The notes under the pieces were generated by a model that saw only the letters and a program-made list of their open reading frames with translations, had not been told where the DNA came from and did no database searches. Below, piece after piece: positions 16,858 to 25,262 of a stretch of 64,000 nucleotides of DNA. Origin of the DNA: Rhodopirellula sp. P2 (lineage in GTDB: Bacteria; Planctomycetota; Planctomycetia; Pirellulales; Pirellulaceae). The position numbers and the translations under genes are program-made. The first letter of the stretch is position 1. Each line of letters opens with the position of its first letter. The stretch lies in NCBI RefSeq assembly GCF_028768465.1, contig NZ_CP118225.1:6801001-6865000 (forward strand). The letters are read 5' to 3'.

Positions 16858-17937
16858 TTAGGCTGTCAATTTCGCAACCACAGCTGCGCCCATCTCTTCG
16901 GTCGACACGCTTTTGGATTGATCGCCGCGAGCCAAGTCGGGGGTTCGCAGGCCATCGGTGATCACGGCCGCAACCGCAGCTTCGATGGCTTCGGCTTCCT
17001 CGGTCAGGCCCAATGAATGCCGCAGCATCATCGCAGCTGCCAAAATGGTCGCCAACGGGTTGGCGATGCCTTTGCCGGCGATGTCCGGTGCCGAGCCGTG
17101 AATGGGCTCATACAAGCCAGGCCCACTGTCGCCCAGTGACGCACTGGGCAGCATGCCCAGCGACCCGGGCAACATCGACGCTTCGTCCGTCAGGATGTCG
17201 CCGAACATGTTGCCGGTGACAACCACGTCAAATTCCGAGGGGCGATTGATCAAGTGCATCGCCATCGAGTCAACCAGCACGACGTCGTACTGCACGTCAG
17301 GAAATTCATTGGCCATGACTTCCGCGGCCACACGCCGCCACAATCGACTCGGCTCCAAAACGTTGGCCTTGTCGACGCTGGTCAATCGATTCGAGCGTCC
17401 GCGGGCGGCTTGAGCCGCCATGCGGACGATCCGTTTGACTTCGCCAGCTGAATAGGTCATCGACTGGAATGCGGTTTCGTCATCGCCGCTGCCAGAGGTG
17501 CCGGATTCACCGAAGTAAATCCCGCCGGTCAGTTCTCGGAAAAACAGGATGTCGGTCCCTTTGACGATGTCCGCTCGCAACGGCGAAGCCTCGGCCAACT
17601 CATCGAACAACTTGATGGGTCGTAAGTTGGCGAACAAACCCAACTCCTTGCGAATTTTCAGCAACCCGGCTTCGGGTCGAGTTTTCGCCGACGGATCGTC
17701 CCATTTCGGCCCGCCAACGGCACCCAACAAAATCGCGGCCGATTCACGACAGGCGTCGATGGTCGCCTGAGGAAGCGGGTCGCCAGTCTCGTCAATCGCG
17801 ATCCCGCCAATCTGGTGCGAACTGAACTGGAACGTGTGCCCGAATCGCTCCGCCACCTTGGCCAGGACCAAACGGGCTTGCTCGACGATTTCAGGTCCGA
17901 TCCCGTCTCCGGGCAACAAAACGATGGAGGAATTCAT
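16858..17937 (-). CDS. leuB: 3-isopropylmalate dehydrogenase
   Basis: The 359-residue product starts MNSSIVLLPGDGIGPEIVEQARLVL and carries LLGAVGGPKWD, ELTGGIYFGE, the YSAGEVKRIVRMAAQAARGR segment, SVDKANVLEPSRLWRRV, DVQYDVVLVDSMAMHLI, VVTGNMFGDILTDEASMLPGSLGMLPSASL and GLYEPIHGSAPDIAGKGIANP. This is the complete set of substrate, metal and NAD-binding motifs of LeuB. It oxidises and decarboxylates 3-isopropylmalate in leucine synthesis. The ATG at 17937 is the conserved family start; the frame happens to be open far upstream. No other leucine genes are in the window. Confidence 0.97.
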   Translation of the reverse strand: MNSSIVLLPGDGIGPEIVEQARLVLAKVAERFGHTFQFSSHQIGGIAIDETGDPLPQATIDACRESAAILLGAVGGPKWDDPSAKTRPEAGLLKIRKELGLFANLRPIKLFDELAEASPLRADIVKGTDILFFRELTGGIYFGESGTSGSGDDETAFQSMTYSAGEVKRIVRMAAQAARGRSNRLTSVDKANVLEPSRLWRRVAAEVMANEFPDVQYDVVLVDSMAMHLINRPSEFDVVVTGNMFGDILTDEASMLPGSLGMLPSASLGDSGPGLYEPIHGSAPDIAGKGIANPLATILAAAMMLRHSLGLTEEAEAIEAAVAAVITDGLRTPDLARGDQSKSVSTEEMGAAVVAKLTA

Positions 17938-18293
17938 AAGGTCTAACGCGGGGCTGGGTTGGCGTGGGGGAAAACAGGACAGACGCATCATTTTTGGAGC
18001 ACAGAACTTAGCCGAATCGCAGCGTTTCCCCCAGGGTCCTGGACACTCAATCATCACAACCGGCACGACCGTCCAACTCCCCTGCAATGCGTCGGAAGCC
18101 GCGGAAGTGGTCCCCACACGGGGGCGATCTCTAACCCAAACTTGGGAAGTGTCGTCTCGCGTGAATGCCTCCTGCTCGCGAAACCAGACTTTGCCACTGC
18201 CATCCGGCACGCATCCGCACCATCGCGGATGGGGTCGTTCGGCATGCATGTCCGACACCTCCAGCACTCCCGACACCTCCAGCACGCCCCAAC
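17938..18293. other. Divergent intergenic region between leuB and a glycosyltransferase gene
   Basis: This 356-base gap must hold the promoters for both flanking genes. The frames that cross it are extensions of leuB and of the glycosyltransferase and show no family similarity. I found no convincing -35/-10 pair and no leucine-rich leader peptide or attenuator hairpin next to leuB. Confidence 0.4.
18253..18288 (+). repeat. 18-base tandem duplication
   Basis: Two copies of an 18-base unit beginning CGACACCTCCAGCAC stand head to tail, differing at one base (TCC versus GCC at the end). They end five bases before the likely ATG of the glycosyltransferase gene, within its 5' untranslated region. 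Confidence 0.7.
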
Positions 18294-19583
18294 ATGCAAT
18301 CGACCACCAACTCCAGCTTCTCGCCCGTCACCGAGACTGCCATTTCGCCGGTTGTTTCGCCCGCCAGTGCTGGGATCGCCAAGGAAGCGTCGTTCTCTGC
18401 CGCCAGCCTCCCGTCGGCTTTGAACATGACTCGCGAAGTCCGCGTGCTGCATGTCGTCAACGGCGAGCATTTTTCGGGTGCCGAACGCGTGCAGTCTCAC
18501 CTCGGACGCTGCTTGCCGGACTTCCATGTCACCGCCGATTTCGCGTGTGTCAAACCCGGCCGCTTCGCCGAGATGCTGGAAGAACACCAAACCGGCGTCG
18601 CGGGTGAAAACTGGGGCCAATGCCACCGGGTCCCCATGCGCAACCGCCTGGACTGGACCGCGATCAAACGACTTGCACGCGTCATGGCCGAAGGCGAGTA
18701 CGAACTCCTGCACGCTCACACACCTCGCACCGCGATGCTCGCCTCGGCAGTTTCGAAGTGGTCGGGCCGGCCTTGGGTGTACCATGTCCACAGCCCCGCC
18801 GGACGGGACTGCGAACGAGCTTGGGCAAACCGCATCAACGCCTGGATCGAACAGCGCTCACTCTCCAATTGCTCGCATCTGATCACCGTTTCCAACAGCC
18901 TTCGCGAAGACACTCTTCAACAAGGTTTCCGCGCAGACCAAGTCACCGTGGTTCACAACGGTGTGCCCGCCATCCGCCCCGCTCGACAGAGCAAGCCCAC
19001 GATTGGTGGTCGTTGGACCATCGGAATGATCGCGCTGATGCGAGCCCGCAAAGGGCTGGAAGTGGTCCTGAATGCCTTGGCAACGCTGAATCATCGCGGC
19101 ATCGAAGTCACGCTGAGATGCATCGGACCGTTTGAAACCGAAGCTTATCGACAACAAATCGACGCTCAGATCACAGAACTCGGGATTGGCCATCTGATCG
19201 AATGGGTGGGATTCACCCAAGATGTCCCTGCCGAACTCGCGCGCCTGGATGCGATGGTCTTGCCCAGCCTCTATGGCGAAGGCCTGCCGATGGTCGTTCT
19301 TGAATCGATGGCCGCCGGAACCCCGGTCATCGCCACCTCGGTCGAAGGCACCCCAGAAGCCATCCGGCATGGCATCGAAGGCCTGCTCGCCGAACCTCGC
19401 AGCGCAGATTCCTTGGCCGAACAAATCGAAGCGATGGTTTCCGGTCAACACGATTGGCAATCCATGTCGGATTTTGCCGTGACGCGTCATCACCAATGTT
19501 TCAGCGATCACACGATGGCCAACGGTGTCGCCAAAGTCTATCGTCGCGTTCTGGAGCCTTTGGCCCCCACCAGCAACGGTTGA
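18294..19583 (+). CDS. Glycosyltransferase family 4 protein
   Basis: This GT-B enzyme has the N-terminal acceptor domain VRVLHVVNGEHFSGAERVQSHL, in which the GAER loop is typical of GT4, and a middle HAHTPRTAMLASAVSKW segment. The donor domain contains ITVSNSLREDTL, VVHNGVP, TIGMIALMRARKGLEVVLNAL and LPSLYGEGLPMVVLESMAAGTPVIATSVEGTPEAI, the canonical E-x7-E nucleotide-sugar motif. It is predicted to be cytosolic or membrane-associated and to act in cell-surface glycan assembly. The start is either ATG 18294 (429 residues, with a 44-residue disordered Ser/Ala-rich leader) or ATG 18426, directly before MTREVRVLHVV (385 residues). It stands alone between leuB and a secreted-protein gene. Confidence 0.9.
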   Translation: MQSTTNSSFSPVTETAISPVVSPASAGIAKEASFSAASLPSALNMTREVRVLHVVNGEHFSGAERVQSHLGRCLPDFHVTADFACVKPGRFAEMLEEHQTGVAGENWGQCHRVPMRNRLDWTAIKRLARVMAEGEYELLHAHTPRTAMLASAVSKWSGRPWVYHVHSPAGRDCERAWANRINAWIEQRSLSNCSHLITVSNSLREDTLQQGFRADQVTVVHNGVPAIRPARQSKPTIGGRWTIGMIALMRARKGLEVVLNALATLNHRGIEVTLRCIGPFETEAYRQQIDAQITELGIGHLIEWVGFTQDVPAELARLDAMVLPSLYGEGLPMVVLESMAAGTPVIATSVEGTPEAIRHGIEGLLAEPRSADSLAEQIEAMVSGQHDWQSMSDFAVTRHHQCFSDHTMANGVAKVYRRVLEPLAPTSNG

Positions 19584-19692
19584 TCCCGGTGCAAATTTCC
19601 GCCTCGCAGGCGCCTGTTCGCTTGGTACGATGAACCCAGCGGCAACCCAACCGCGTTTCTGATCACAGCTTTCTGAATCGGCGGAAGAAACG

Positions 19693-20982
19693 ATGCGAAG
19701 CTTCACCGGATGGACGTGCTTTTCAAACCAGTCCACCCATCACATTGCAAGCTTGGCGTCGGCTTGGCTGCTGTGGGGAATGATGGTGACCAGCCTGCTG
19801 GCCCAACCACCCCTTCACGTCGACCGCCGCGGTCCCGACCACCGGCACGCAGCTTCCGACCACGATCACGGTCGTCACGGCGGGCCGTCCGGCGAGTTTG
19901 ACTTGGTCGAACCCACCGGTGCGGTGACTGGAAGGATTTCTCTGCGACGAGGCCAGCTGATCTACCGCCACGGCGATGGTCGGCAAGTCGTCTACACCCG
20001 CAACGGACGCTACGACACGCCCGACGGGCAATTCCTGGGCTACTACAACACGCTGCTTGCCCGCGTCCTGAAGTTCCCACGCAGCGGGTTCGGCCACTTT
20101 CTCTACGCCGACCTCGACGACTTCACGCCCTTCCCGCAAGCGTCCTACCGTTTGCTGCACCCGGTCGGTGCAGGCCCGATTGGCGGCCCCATCATTGGCC
20201 CTTGGGCGGGCGGTTACATGGCCCACGACATCTCGGTTTATGGCGGAGGGATTGGATTGCCTTGGTTGGCCCCGGCACCTGCCTTCGGTTGGGGCATGAA
20301 CGCCAGTCCAATTGGGCCCCTGCCGTTGGCCCCCTTTCCTTTCAACCCGTTGCCACTCAGCCCCATCCCACTGAATCCCGGGCCAGTCCCAATCGACACC
20401 CGGCGGGTTGCGTTGCCCGACCTCCCGCCCGCCAAAATCCGGTTCACCAACAGCAGCCAACGAGACGTCAACGTCACCCTCTCCGACTCTCGCCAAGCCG
20501 GTTTGTCGAAGACGTTCCGCTTGGCTCCCGCAGAAACCCACGACATGAAACTGCGACGCGATGCCGGTCACGAATGGGTCGAAACCTATGAACTGCTGTC
20601 ACCGGATGGCCAGTGGATCACTCGCGAAGTCCGCCGCCAAATTCAACCGCAACCTCGCTACGAAATCGTGGTGCATGAATGGCGGGTGCAATCCGTTGCG
20701 ATCGATCGAACCGCGCGGGGCAACAACCGGATCGAAGACATCAACATGCAAGGCAAAGGCATCGGTCGTTTCCTCTTGCCACCCGGCCCTGAACTCGCCG
20801 ACCAAACCATTGATGTTTTTCAGTCCGCACGAGCCATGCAAAACCAAGGCACGGTGACACCACTGATCTCGGACGAGCAAATTCAAGAACAGTTCCGCCC
20901 CAGCGATCGAGTCTCACCGTTCGAACGAGCCCTCCTCGAACAACAACGTGCTCTCCAACAAGCCCAGCAAGGCCAACGTTGA
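19693..20982 (+). CDS. Secreted protein of unknown function
   Basis: The 429-residue product has an export signal (SLASAWLLWGMMVTSLLAQPP, cleavage near residue 38), a His-rich linker and a low-complexity centre rich in Pro, Leu and Gly (GPLPLAPFPFNPLPLSPIPLNPGPVPI, about residues 217-240). A beta-rich domain at about 250-330 (IRFTNSSQRDVNVTLSD, ETHDMKLRRDAGHEWVETYELL) looks like a surface or matrix-binding module. The C-terminus is Gln-rich. I do not recognise a family, and no catalytic motif stands out. It probably sits outside the cytoplasm. The next gene, 210 bases on, encodes a lipoprotein that could be a partner. Confidence 0.75.
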   Translation: MRSFTGWTCFSNQSTHHIASLASAWLLWGMMVTSLLAQPPLHVDRRGPDHRHAASDHDHGRHGGPSGEFDLVEPTGAVTGRISLRRGQLIYRHGDGRQVVYTRNGRYDTPDGQFLGYYNTLLARVLKFPRSGFGHFLYADLDDFTPFPQASYRLLHPVGAGPIGGPIIGPWAGGYMAHDISVYGGGIGLPWLAPAPAFGWGMNASPIGPLPLAPFPFNPLPLSPIPLNPGPVPIDTRRVALPDLPPAKIRFTNSSQRDVNVTLSDSRQAGLSKTFRLAPAETHDMKLRRDAGHEWVETYELLSPDGQWITREVRRQIQPQPRYEIVVHEWRVQSVAIDRTARGNNRIEDINMQGKGIGRFLLPPGPELADQTIDVFQSARAMQNQGTVTPLISDEQIQEQFRPSDRVSPFERALLEQQRALQQAQQGQR

Positions 20983-21192
20983 AAACCACACGGCAAGAAA
21001 CTCGTCATCACGCAGCGACGCACGCGAACTGCTGATTGAAGAACAAGCGTCACATCGGTTGCAGAATCGCCCGCCACAGACGCACAGAAAACCTCTCACG
21101 GACGCCTTCCGCTATCATGAGGAAACCTCCAGTTGTCCTGCCCCGTTCCCTCGCAAAAATGCTGAGAGATCACCGATTTGTCCGGCGAAAAA

Positions 21193-21549
21193 ATGACGAT
21201 CCAGATGCAAGTTGAATGGATGGGAGGCATTGCCGTTGCACTGTCCTTGCTCGTGGGATGCCAGAAAACGATCCCCGAAGGAACTCCCGCTCCCAGCAAT
21301 GTGGTCGAGCATGAAAGCGACGACGCAATTCAGCGCTACATGCAAGCCCAAGATCAAAACTCGCGGCAAATGGCCGAGCAATTCCAAGAACAAACGCTGG
21401 CCGACCCCGCGCTGGCAGAGCCTCCCTTGATCGGGCAGCCCACCAACGGACCGCATTCAGCCGATCCGGGCACGGCACCCACCTCCGCAGACGCTGGCCT
21501 GCATGCTCCCCCGCCGGCCGCTCCCCAAGTGACCGTCGACATCATCTGA
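21193..21549 (+). CDS. Small lipoprotein of unknown function
   Basis: The 118-residue product has a type II signal: a hydrophobic IAVALSLLVGCQK segment with lipobox L-V-G-C, Cys at about residue 22, which would be lipid-modified. The mature part is short, polar and rich in Gln, Ala and Pro, with no recognised domain. The ATG at 21193 is preferred over a TTG at 21178. The stop codon lies inside a perfect 12-base-pair hairpin that separates it from the convergent EF-P-like gene. Confidence 0.7.
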   Translation: MTIQMQVEWMGGIAVALSLLVGCQKTIPEGTPAPSNVVEHESDDAIQRYMQAQDQNSRQMAEQFQEQTLADPALAEPPLIGQPTNGPHSADPGTAPTSADAGLHAPPPAAPQVTVDII

Positions 21550-21579
21550 CTGCCAAGGCCACATCGGCTTGGCAGTCAG
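21546..21579. terminator. Perfect 12-bp hairpin between convergent genes
   Basis: CTGACTGCCAAG (21546-21557) and CTTGGCAGTCAG (21568-21579) are perfect inverted repeats around a 10-base loop, in the 93-base gap between the lipoprotein gene and the EF-P-like gene. The placement suggests a bidirectional terminator, although neither side has a T-run. Confidence 0.55.
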
Positions 21580-21642
21580 AAATTCAATGGGTGCGGCACC
21601 TGCCGTTGGCCGCAGTCGAACTGACGCAAAAATGTTTCCGCG

Positions 21643-22206
21643 TCACGCTCGCGAAAGAAACTGGCCGGTTCGCGAATCAACCTTCAGACGTTCGCCTTCC
21701 TTGATGTACTCGGGAACTTGAACAACCAATCCCGTTTCCATGGTGGCGGGCTTGGTGCGTGACGTGGCTGAGTTGCCCTTCACACCTGGATCGCACTGAG
21801 CAATGTTCAGCTCCACGGTCGCAGGCACTTCGATCCCAACGCACGCGTCGTTGTAGATCAGCGCCCGAATGCCCTCCAGCCCTTCGGTGATGTAGGGCAT
21901 CTGCTCCTCAGCATCTTCGAGCGGGATCTCGTACTGCTGAAAATCCTCTTTGTCCATCACGTGCAAGAACTCCGTGTCGGTGTACATCATTTGCACATCC
22001 CGGCGAGAAAAGTCCGCCTCTTGAAGGACTTCGGTGCCCTTCAGTGTGATGTCGACCTTGTTGCGGGTCATGACATTGCGAGCCCGAAACTTGTACAGCG
22101 TTGCCGCGCCACGAGCGGACGGCGACTGAACCGACATTCCAACGATCATCACCGGGTTGCCTTCGTGAACCACAACGGAACCGGACTTAACTTCTTTCGC
22201 GAGCAT
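21643..22206 (-). CDS. efpL: Elongation factor P-like protein EfpL (YeiP type)
   Basis: The 187-residue product has the three-domain EF-P layout. Its first-domain loop reads VQSPSARGAATLYKFRAR (residues 26-43), the signature of the YeiP/EfpL branch, with Arg32 at the tip where canonical EF-P has a modified Lys or Arg in a PGKG/PGR-type loop. Domain II/III signatures are MDKEDFQQYEIPLED, PGVKGNSATSRTKPATMETGLVVQVPEYIKEGERLKVD, ending in GQFLSRA. EF-P family proteins relieve ribosome stalling at proline stretches; EfpL has been described as having related but distinct stalling targets. The gene is divergent from the kinase gene. Standard pipelines may label it simply 'elongation factor P'. Confidence 0.9.
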   Translation of the reverse strand: MLAKEVKSGSVVVHEGNPVMIVGMSVQSPSARGAATLYKFRARNVMTRNKVDITLKGTEVLQEADFSRRDVQMMYTDTEFLHVMDKEDFQQYEIPLEDAEEQMPYITEGLEGIRALIYNDACVGIEVPATVELNIAQCDPGVKGNSATSRTKPATMETGLVVQVPEYIKEGERLKVDSRTGQFLSRA

Positions 22207-22530
22207 GATTGATAACAGAAACGAGAAGAGAATTTCTGAGAAACGTACTGCTCCGTCTCACCCAAGAAAAGCCCGGATGGACCGGGAGAGACATCCAACA
22301 ACGCTTCCTCTTGGATCGAATCAAACCTCACAATCGATAGAACCAAAAGCCGGAGGTGGTCCCGGAACTCGCTTTCCTGCCCCACGATTGGCTTTTGGCG
22401 ACGTGGAGCAACCTAGCTTTGTCTTAGGAAACATTCGGAAACAGCTTGGGCATTCGCAATTGATCGCAGAAGAACGTGAGCCCGCCGGGGACGCACCGGG
22501 CGGCTTGCGACACCCCGCGAAGACGAACTG
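22207..22530. other. Divergent intergenic region between efpL and the kinase gene
   Basis: This 324-base gap must carry two outward promoters. It contains small inverted repeats such as CCCGGatggaCCGGG-like arms near 22273 and a GC-rich GCCCG...CGGGC arm pair near 22482. No clear promoter boxes or additional coding frame were seen. Confidence 0.4.
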
Positions 22531-25131
22531 ATGGATGAGCGGTTCCCAAACATCGAATCGGTTGGTCGCACATTGAGATCAACACGGTACCGTGAGATCT
22601 CCAGAACGAACGTCGTCATGACCGATCCCAACGCATTCCCTCTCGACCCAACCAACCGCTTGGGAATCTCGGCGTCCTCCCCGAATCGTCGCTCAAGTTC
22701 TCGACGGGAACGATCGAGCAATCCTTCCTCACCAGATTCAATCCAAGCCACCACCGTCGGCCCCGGCCCCCACGCGCCCTCTCACACGCCCGCGAACCAC
22801 ACGCCCGACGACCACACGCCAGCGAAGAAATTGTTGGCCAAGGAATCAGCCACGGTCACCCCAGCACGCTACGAAAGCTTGGTCGAGGTGGGACGTGGAG
22901 GCTGGGGGATCGTCGAGAAAGCCGTCGACCGTCAACTCGATCGCGAAGTCGCGGTCAAACGCTTCAGTGACTCCGACGACGTGACGGAGCAAGAACGACA
23001 ACGGTTCTTGCATGAAGCCAAAATCACCAGCCAACTTCAGCACCCAGGGATTGTCCCCGTCCACGAAATGGGGGACCAGCATGACGCGTTCTACGTCATG
23101 AAGTTGCTCGATGGCGTCACCCTCAGTGAGTTCATCCAACAACATCACCAAAGCCCTCTCGTCCGCAATCGAAAGACCCAGTACCAATTTGGCGAATCAC
23201 TCGAACCGTTGCTGCAACGGTTCGTTGATATCTGCAACGCCGTCGCCTACGCCCATCAACGTGGAATCATCCATCGTGATCTGAAACCGTGCAACGTGAT
23301 GATCAGTGGTTTCGGCGAAACAGTGGTGCTCGATTGGGGATTGGCCCAACTCGTCCAATCACCGACCAGCTCGGGCCCCTCCCAACCCAGTTCATCCCCG
23401 CCCACTCGTCAGGCTGATGTTTCGCTGCCCGTGGAACCCCACGGAACCGTGCTGGGCACCCCAGCCTACATGTCGCCGGAACAGGCCCGTGGAGAGACCG
23501 CCCGGATCAATTCCTCTTCGGATCTGTATTCGCTGGGCGTGATTCTCTACACCATCATCGCTGGCCGAAATCCGTACCACGGCCAACCGGTCAAGCAAAT
23601 CCTGGAACAAGTCCGTCGATCATCATGCCCTGACTTGCGAACGGCTCAGCCGTTGGTTCCCAAACCACTGCTCTCGATCGTTCGCAAAGCGATGTCGTCG
23701 TCGCAACACGACCGCTACGACAGTGCCGAGAAATTGGCAAGTGAGGTGCGTCGTTTCATCGCCGGTGATTCCGTTTCAGTCCACCGCGAATGCATGGTCG
23801 AAAAAGGCATCCGATGGTGCCGGCATCATCAAGGCGTCGCGGCAGCCGTTTTCGTCGCAACCAGTGCCCTGCTGGTCTCCGCGATCGCCGTCAGCGCTGT
23901 GCTCCACCAATCACATCGCGCAGAACGCTTGGCCCGCATTGAAGCCCAACGCGCTCACCGCGAAGCGATCGTCAACCTTGGCGAAGCAATCGATGCGACC
24001 GATGCATGGCTGGACGAACTCAGCGGGTCCCTTCCATTTTATCCCGGCATGGCGGCGATTCGTTCGAACCTCCTCGATCGAGCGATTGATCAATACGATC
24101 AAATCGCAAATCAAAACCTCAACGGCTCCGCCTCGCCCCTCTCCGCCGACGAACTGGACGATTTCGACCTGTCGGAATCCAGCTGGCAAACAGAACGCCT
24201 GACGTTGCTGCAACGCGTCAAAACTCACCTGCGATTGGCCGACCTCCATCGAATCACGGGCCACCCCGAGCAAGCCCGGCAGCAGTATGCGGTCGCGGAA
24301 TCCCTGCTGAGAAATCCCCCCGACCTTGGCAACCAACTGCGAATCACCCCGGTCTCCTCCACCGCTCATCACGACTCACTCGAAGCCCAATTCGAACTGG
24401 AGCGGATCCACTCGTTGACCGGGCAGTTGCTCCTTCACGATTCAACCTCGACTTCCATTTCAACCCAGCGTCTCGTGGCCGCCCGTCAATGGCTGCTCCA
24501 ACGCTTGGGCACGTTCGCGACCTCATCCGAACGTGACCCTTTGGGTCGCCTGGATCCGACCACGGCGAAAACGGCGGCGACCTACGCACAACTCGAACTC
24601 GCCATTCAAATTCAGTCAGATCCAACCCTCCATCCCGGCCTGAAGGATGCCTCCTGCTTCCAACACGCCATCGACGTCGCTCGCCGACTCGCCAACCTTC
24701 AGGGAACAGTCGGAGACCTCCGACGATCGGAAACCATCCAAACAAACCACTGCCTCCAACTGATGGATGCTGAGTCACACACGCTCGCTGAAAAGGGATG
24801 GTCGCAGTTGATTGGTGACCTTCAGCAATGGATTGAATCGGCCCCAGATCGCATCGATCTCCTGCAATCCTGCGCCCACGCGTTGCACCAGCGAGGCAAC
24901 TGCCGGGCTCGTTTGGGCAAGCAAACCGAAGCAGCTGTCGATCTGAAAGCGTCCCTTCAACTGCTCGACCAGGCTTGGCGGCTGACGGACATGGATCCCG
25001 ATCAAACCCAGCGTTTGCATCAATCGCAACAGGACTTCAGCCGTCTTCAAGAAGCAACCACAACGACCAACCCGATCGGCACGATCCACCACACCGTCGC
25101 AGTTGACACGGATTCCGACGAGACAGAATGA
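22531..25131 (+). CDS. Transmembrane serine/threonine protein kinase (PknB-like, planctomycete type)
   Basis: The 866-residue product has a disordered leader (1-110), a kinase domain (about 113-405), one membrane helix near 435-455 (VAAAVFVATSALLVSAIAVSAVL) and a long helical, TPR-like extracytoplasmic part. Kinase motifs are present: glycine loop VGRGGWGIV, the Lys of EVAVKRF, HRDLKPCNVMI, and GTPAYMSPEQARGE. The Mg-binding loop reads LDWGLAQ, with Trp for the Phe of DFG, a variant common in planctomycete kinases. Regulation by an external or periplasmic signal is likely. An alternative start is ATG 22618. Its stop overlaps an in-frame ATG of the FHA-GGDEF gene, so the two are one transcription unit. 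Confidence 0.92.
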   Translation: MDERFPNIESVGRTLRSTRYREISRTNVVMTDPNAFPLDPTNRLGISASSPNRRSSSRRERSSNPSSPDSIQATTVGPGPHAPSHTPANHTPDDHTPAKKLLAKESATVTPARYESLVEVGRGGWGIVEKAVDRQLDREVAVKRFSDSDDVTEQERQRFLHEAKITSQLQHPGIVPVHEMGDQHDAFYVMKLLDGVTLSEFIQQHHQSPLVRNRKTQYQFGESLEPLLQRFVDICNAVAYAHQRGIIHRDLKPCNVMISGFGETVVLDWGLAQLVQSPTSSGPSQPSSSPPTRQADVSLPVEPHGTVLGTPAYMSPEQARGETARINSSSDLYSLGVILYTIIAGRNPYHGQPVKQILEQVRRSSCPDLRTAQPLVPKPLLSIVRKAMSSSQHDRYDSAEKLASEVRRFIAGDSVSVHRECMVEKGIRWCRHHQGVAAAVFVATSALLVSAIAVSAVLHQSHRAERLARIEAQRAHREAIVNLGEAIDATDAWLDELSGSLPFYPGMAAIRSNLLDRAIDQYDQIANQNLNGSASPLSADELDDFDLSESSWQTERLTLLQRVKTHLRLADLHRITGHPEQARQQYAVAESLLRNPPDLGNQLRITPVSSTAHHDSLEAQFELERIHSLTGQLLLHDSTSTSISTQRLVAARQWLLQRLGTFATSSERDPLGRLDPTTAKTAATYAQLELAIQIQSDPTLHPGLKDASCFQHAIDVARRLANLQGTVGDLRRSETIQTNHCLQLMDAESHTLAEKGWSQLIGDLQQWIESAPDRIDLLQSCAHALHQRGNCRARLGKQTEAAVDLKASLQLLDQAWRLTDMDPDQTQRLHQSQQDFSRLQEATTTTNPIGTIHHTVAVDTDSDETE

Positions 25132-25247
25132 ATGCCGTGGCACTGTGTTCCAAAAGAGGACACCGTAACCCATGGTTGCAAGCAAGCCCAAACAATGGCG
25201 TCTGCCGTCGCCGTGCAGTCGTTCCACGGCCCCCCGAAAATATGAAT

Positions 25248-25262
25248 GGAGCAGGTCAGATG
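25248..25262 (+). promoter_or_regulatory. Ribosome binding site deciding the FHA-GGDEF start
   Basis: GGAGCAGG ends four to five bases before the ATG at 25260. The earlier in-frame ATG at 25128, which overlaps the kinase stop, encodes a Cys/Arg-rich 44-residue stretch unlike an FHA protein, so the later start is favoured. Confidence 0.6.

Noticed and set aside
17938-18285. An upstream extension of the leuB frame giving a 475-residue protein.
   Set aside because: LeuB proteins start at the MNSSIVLLPGDGIGPE segment; the extra residues have no similarity to the family and overlap the neighbouring promoter region.
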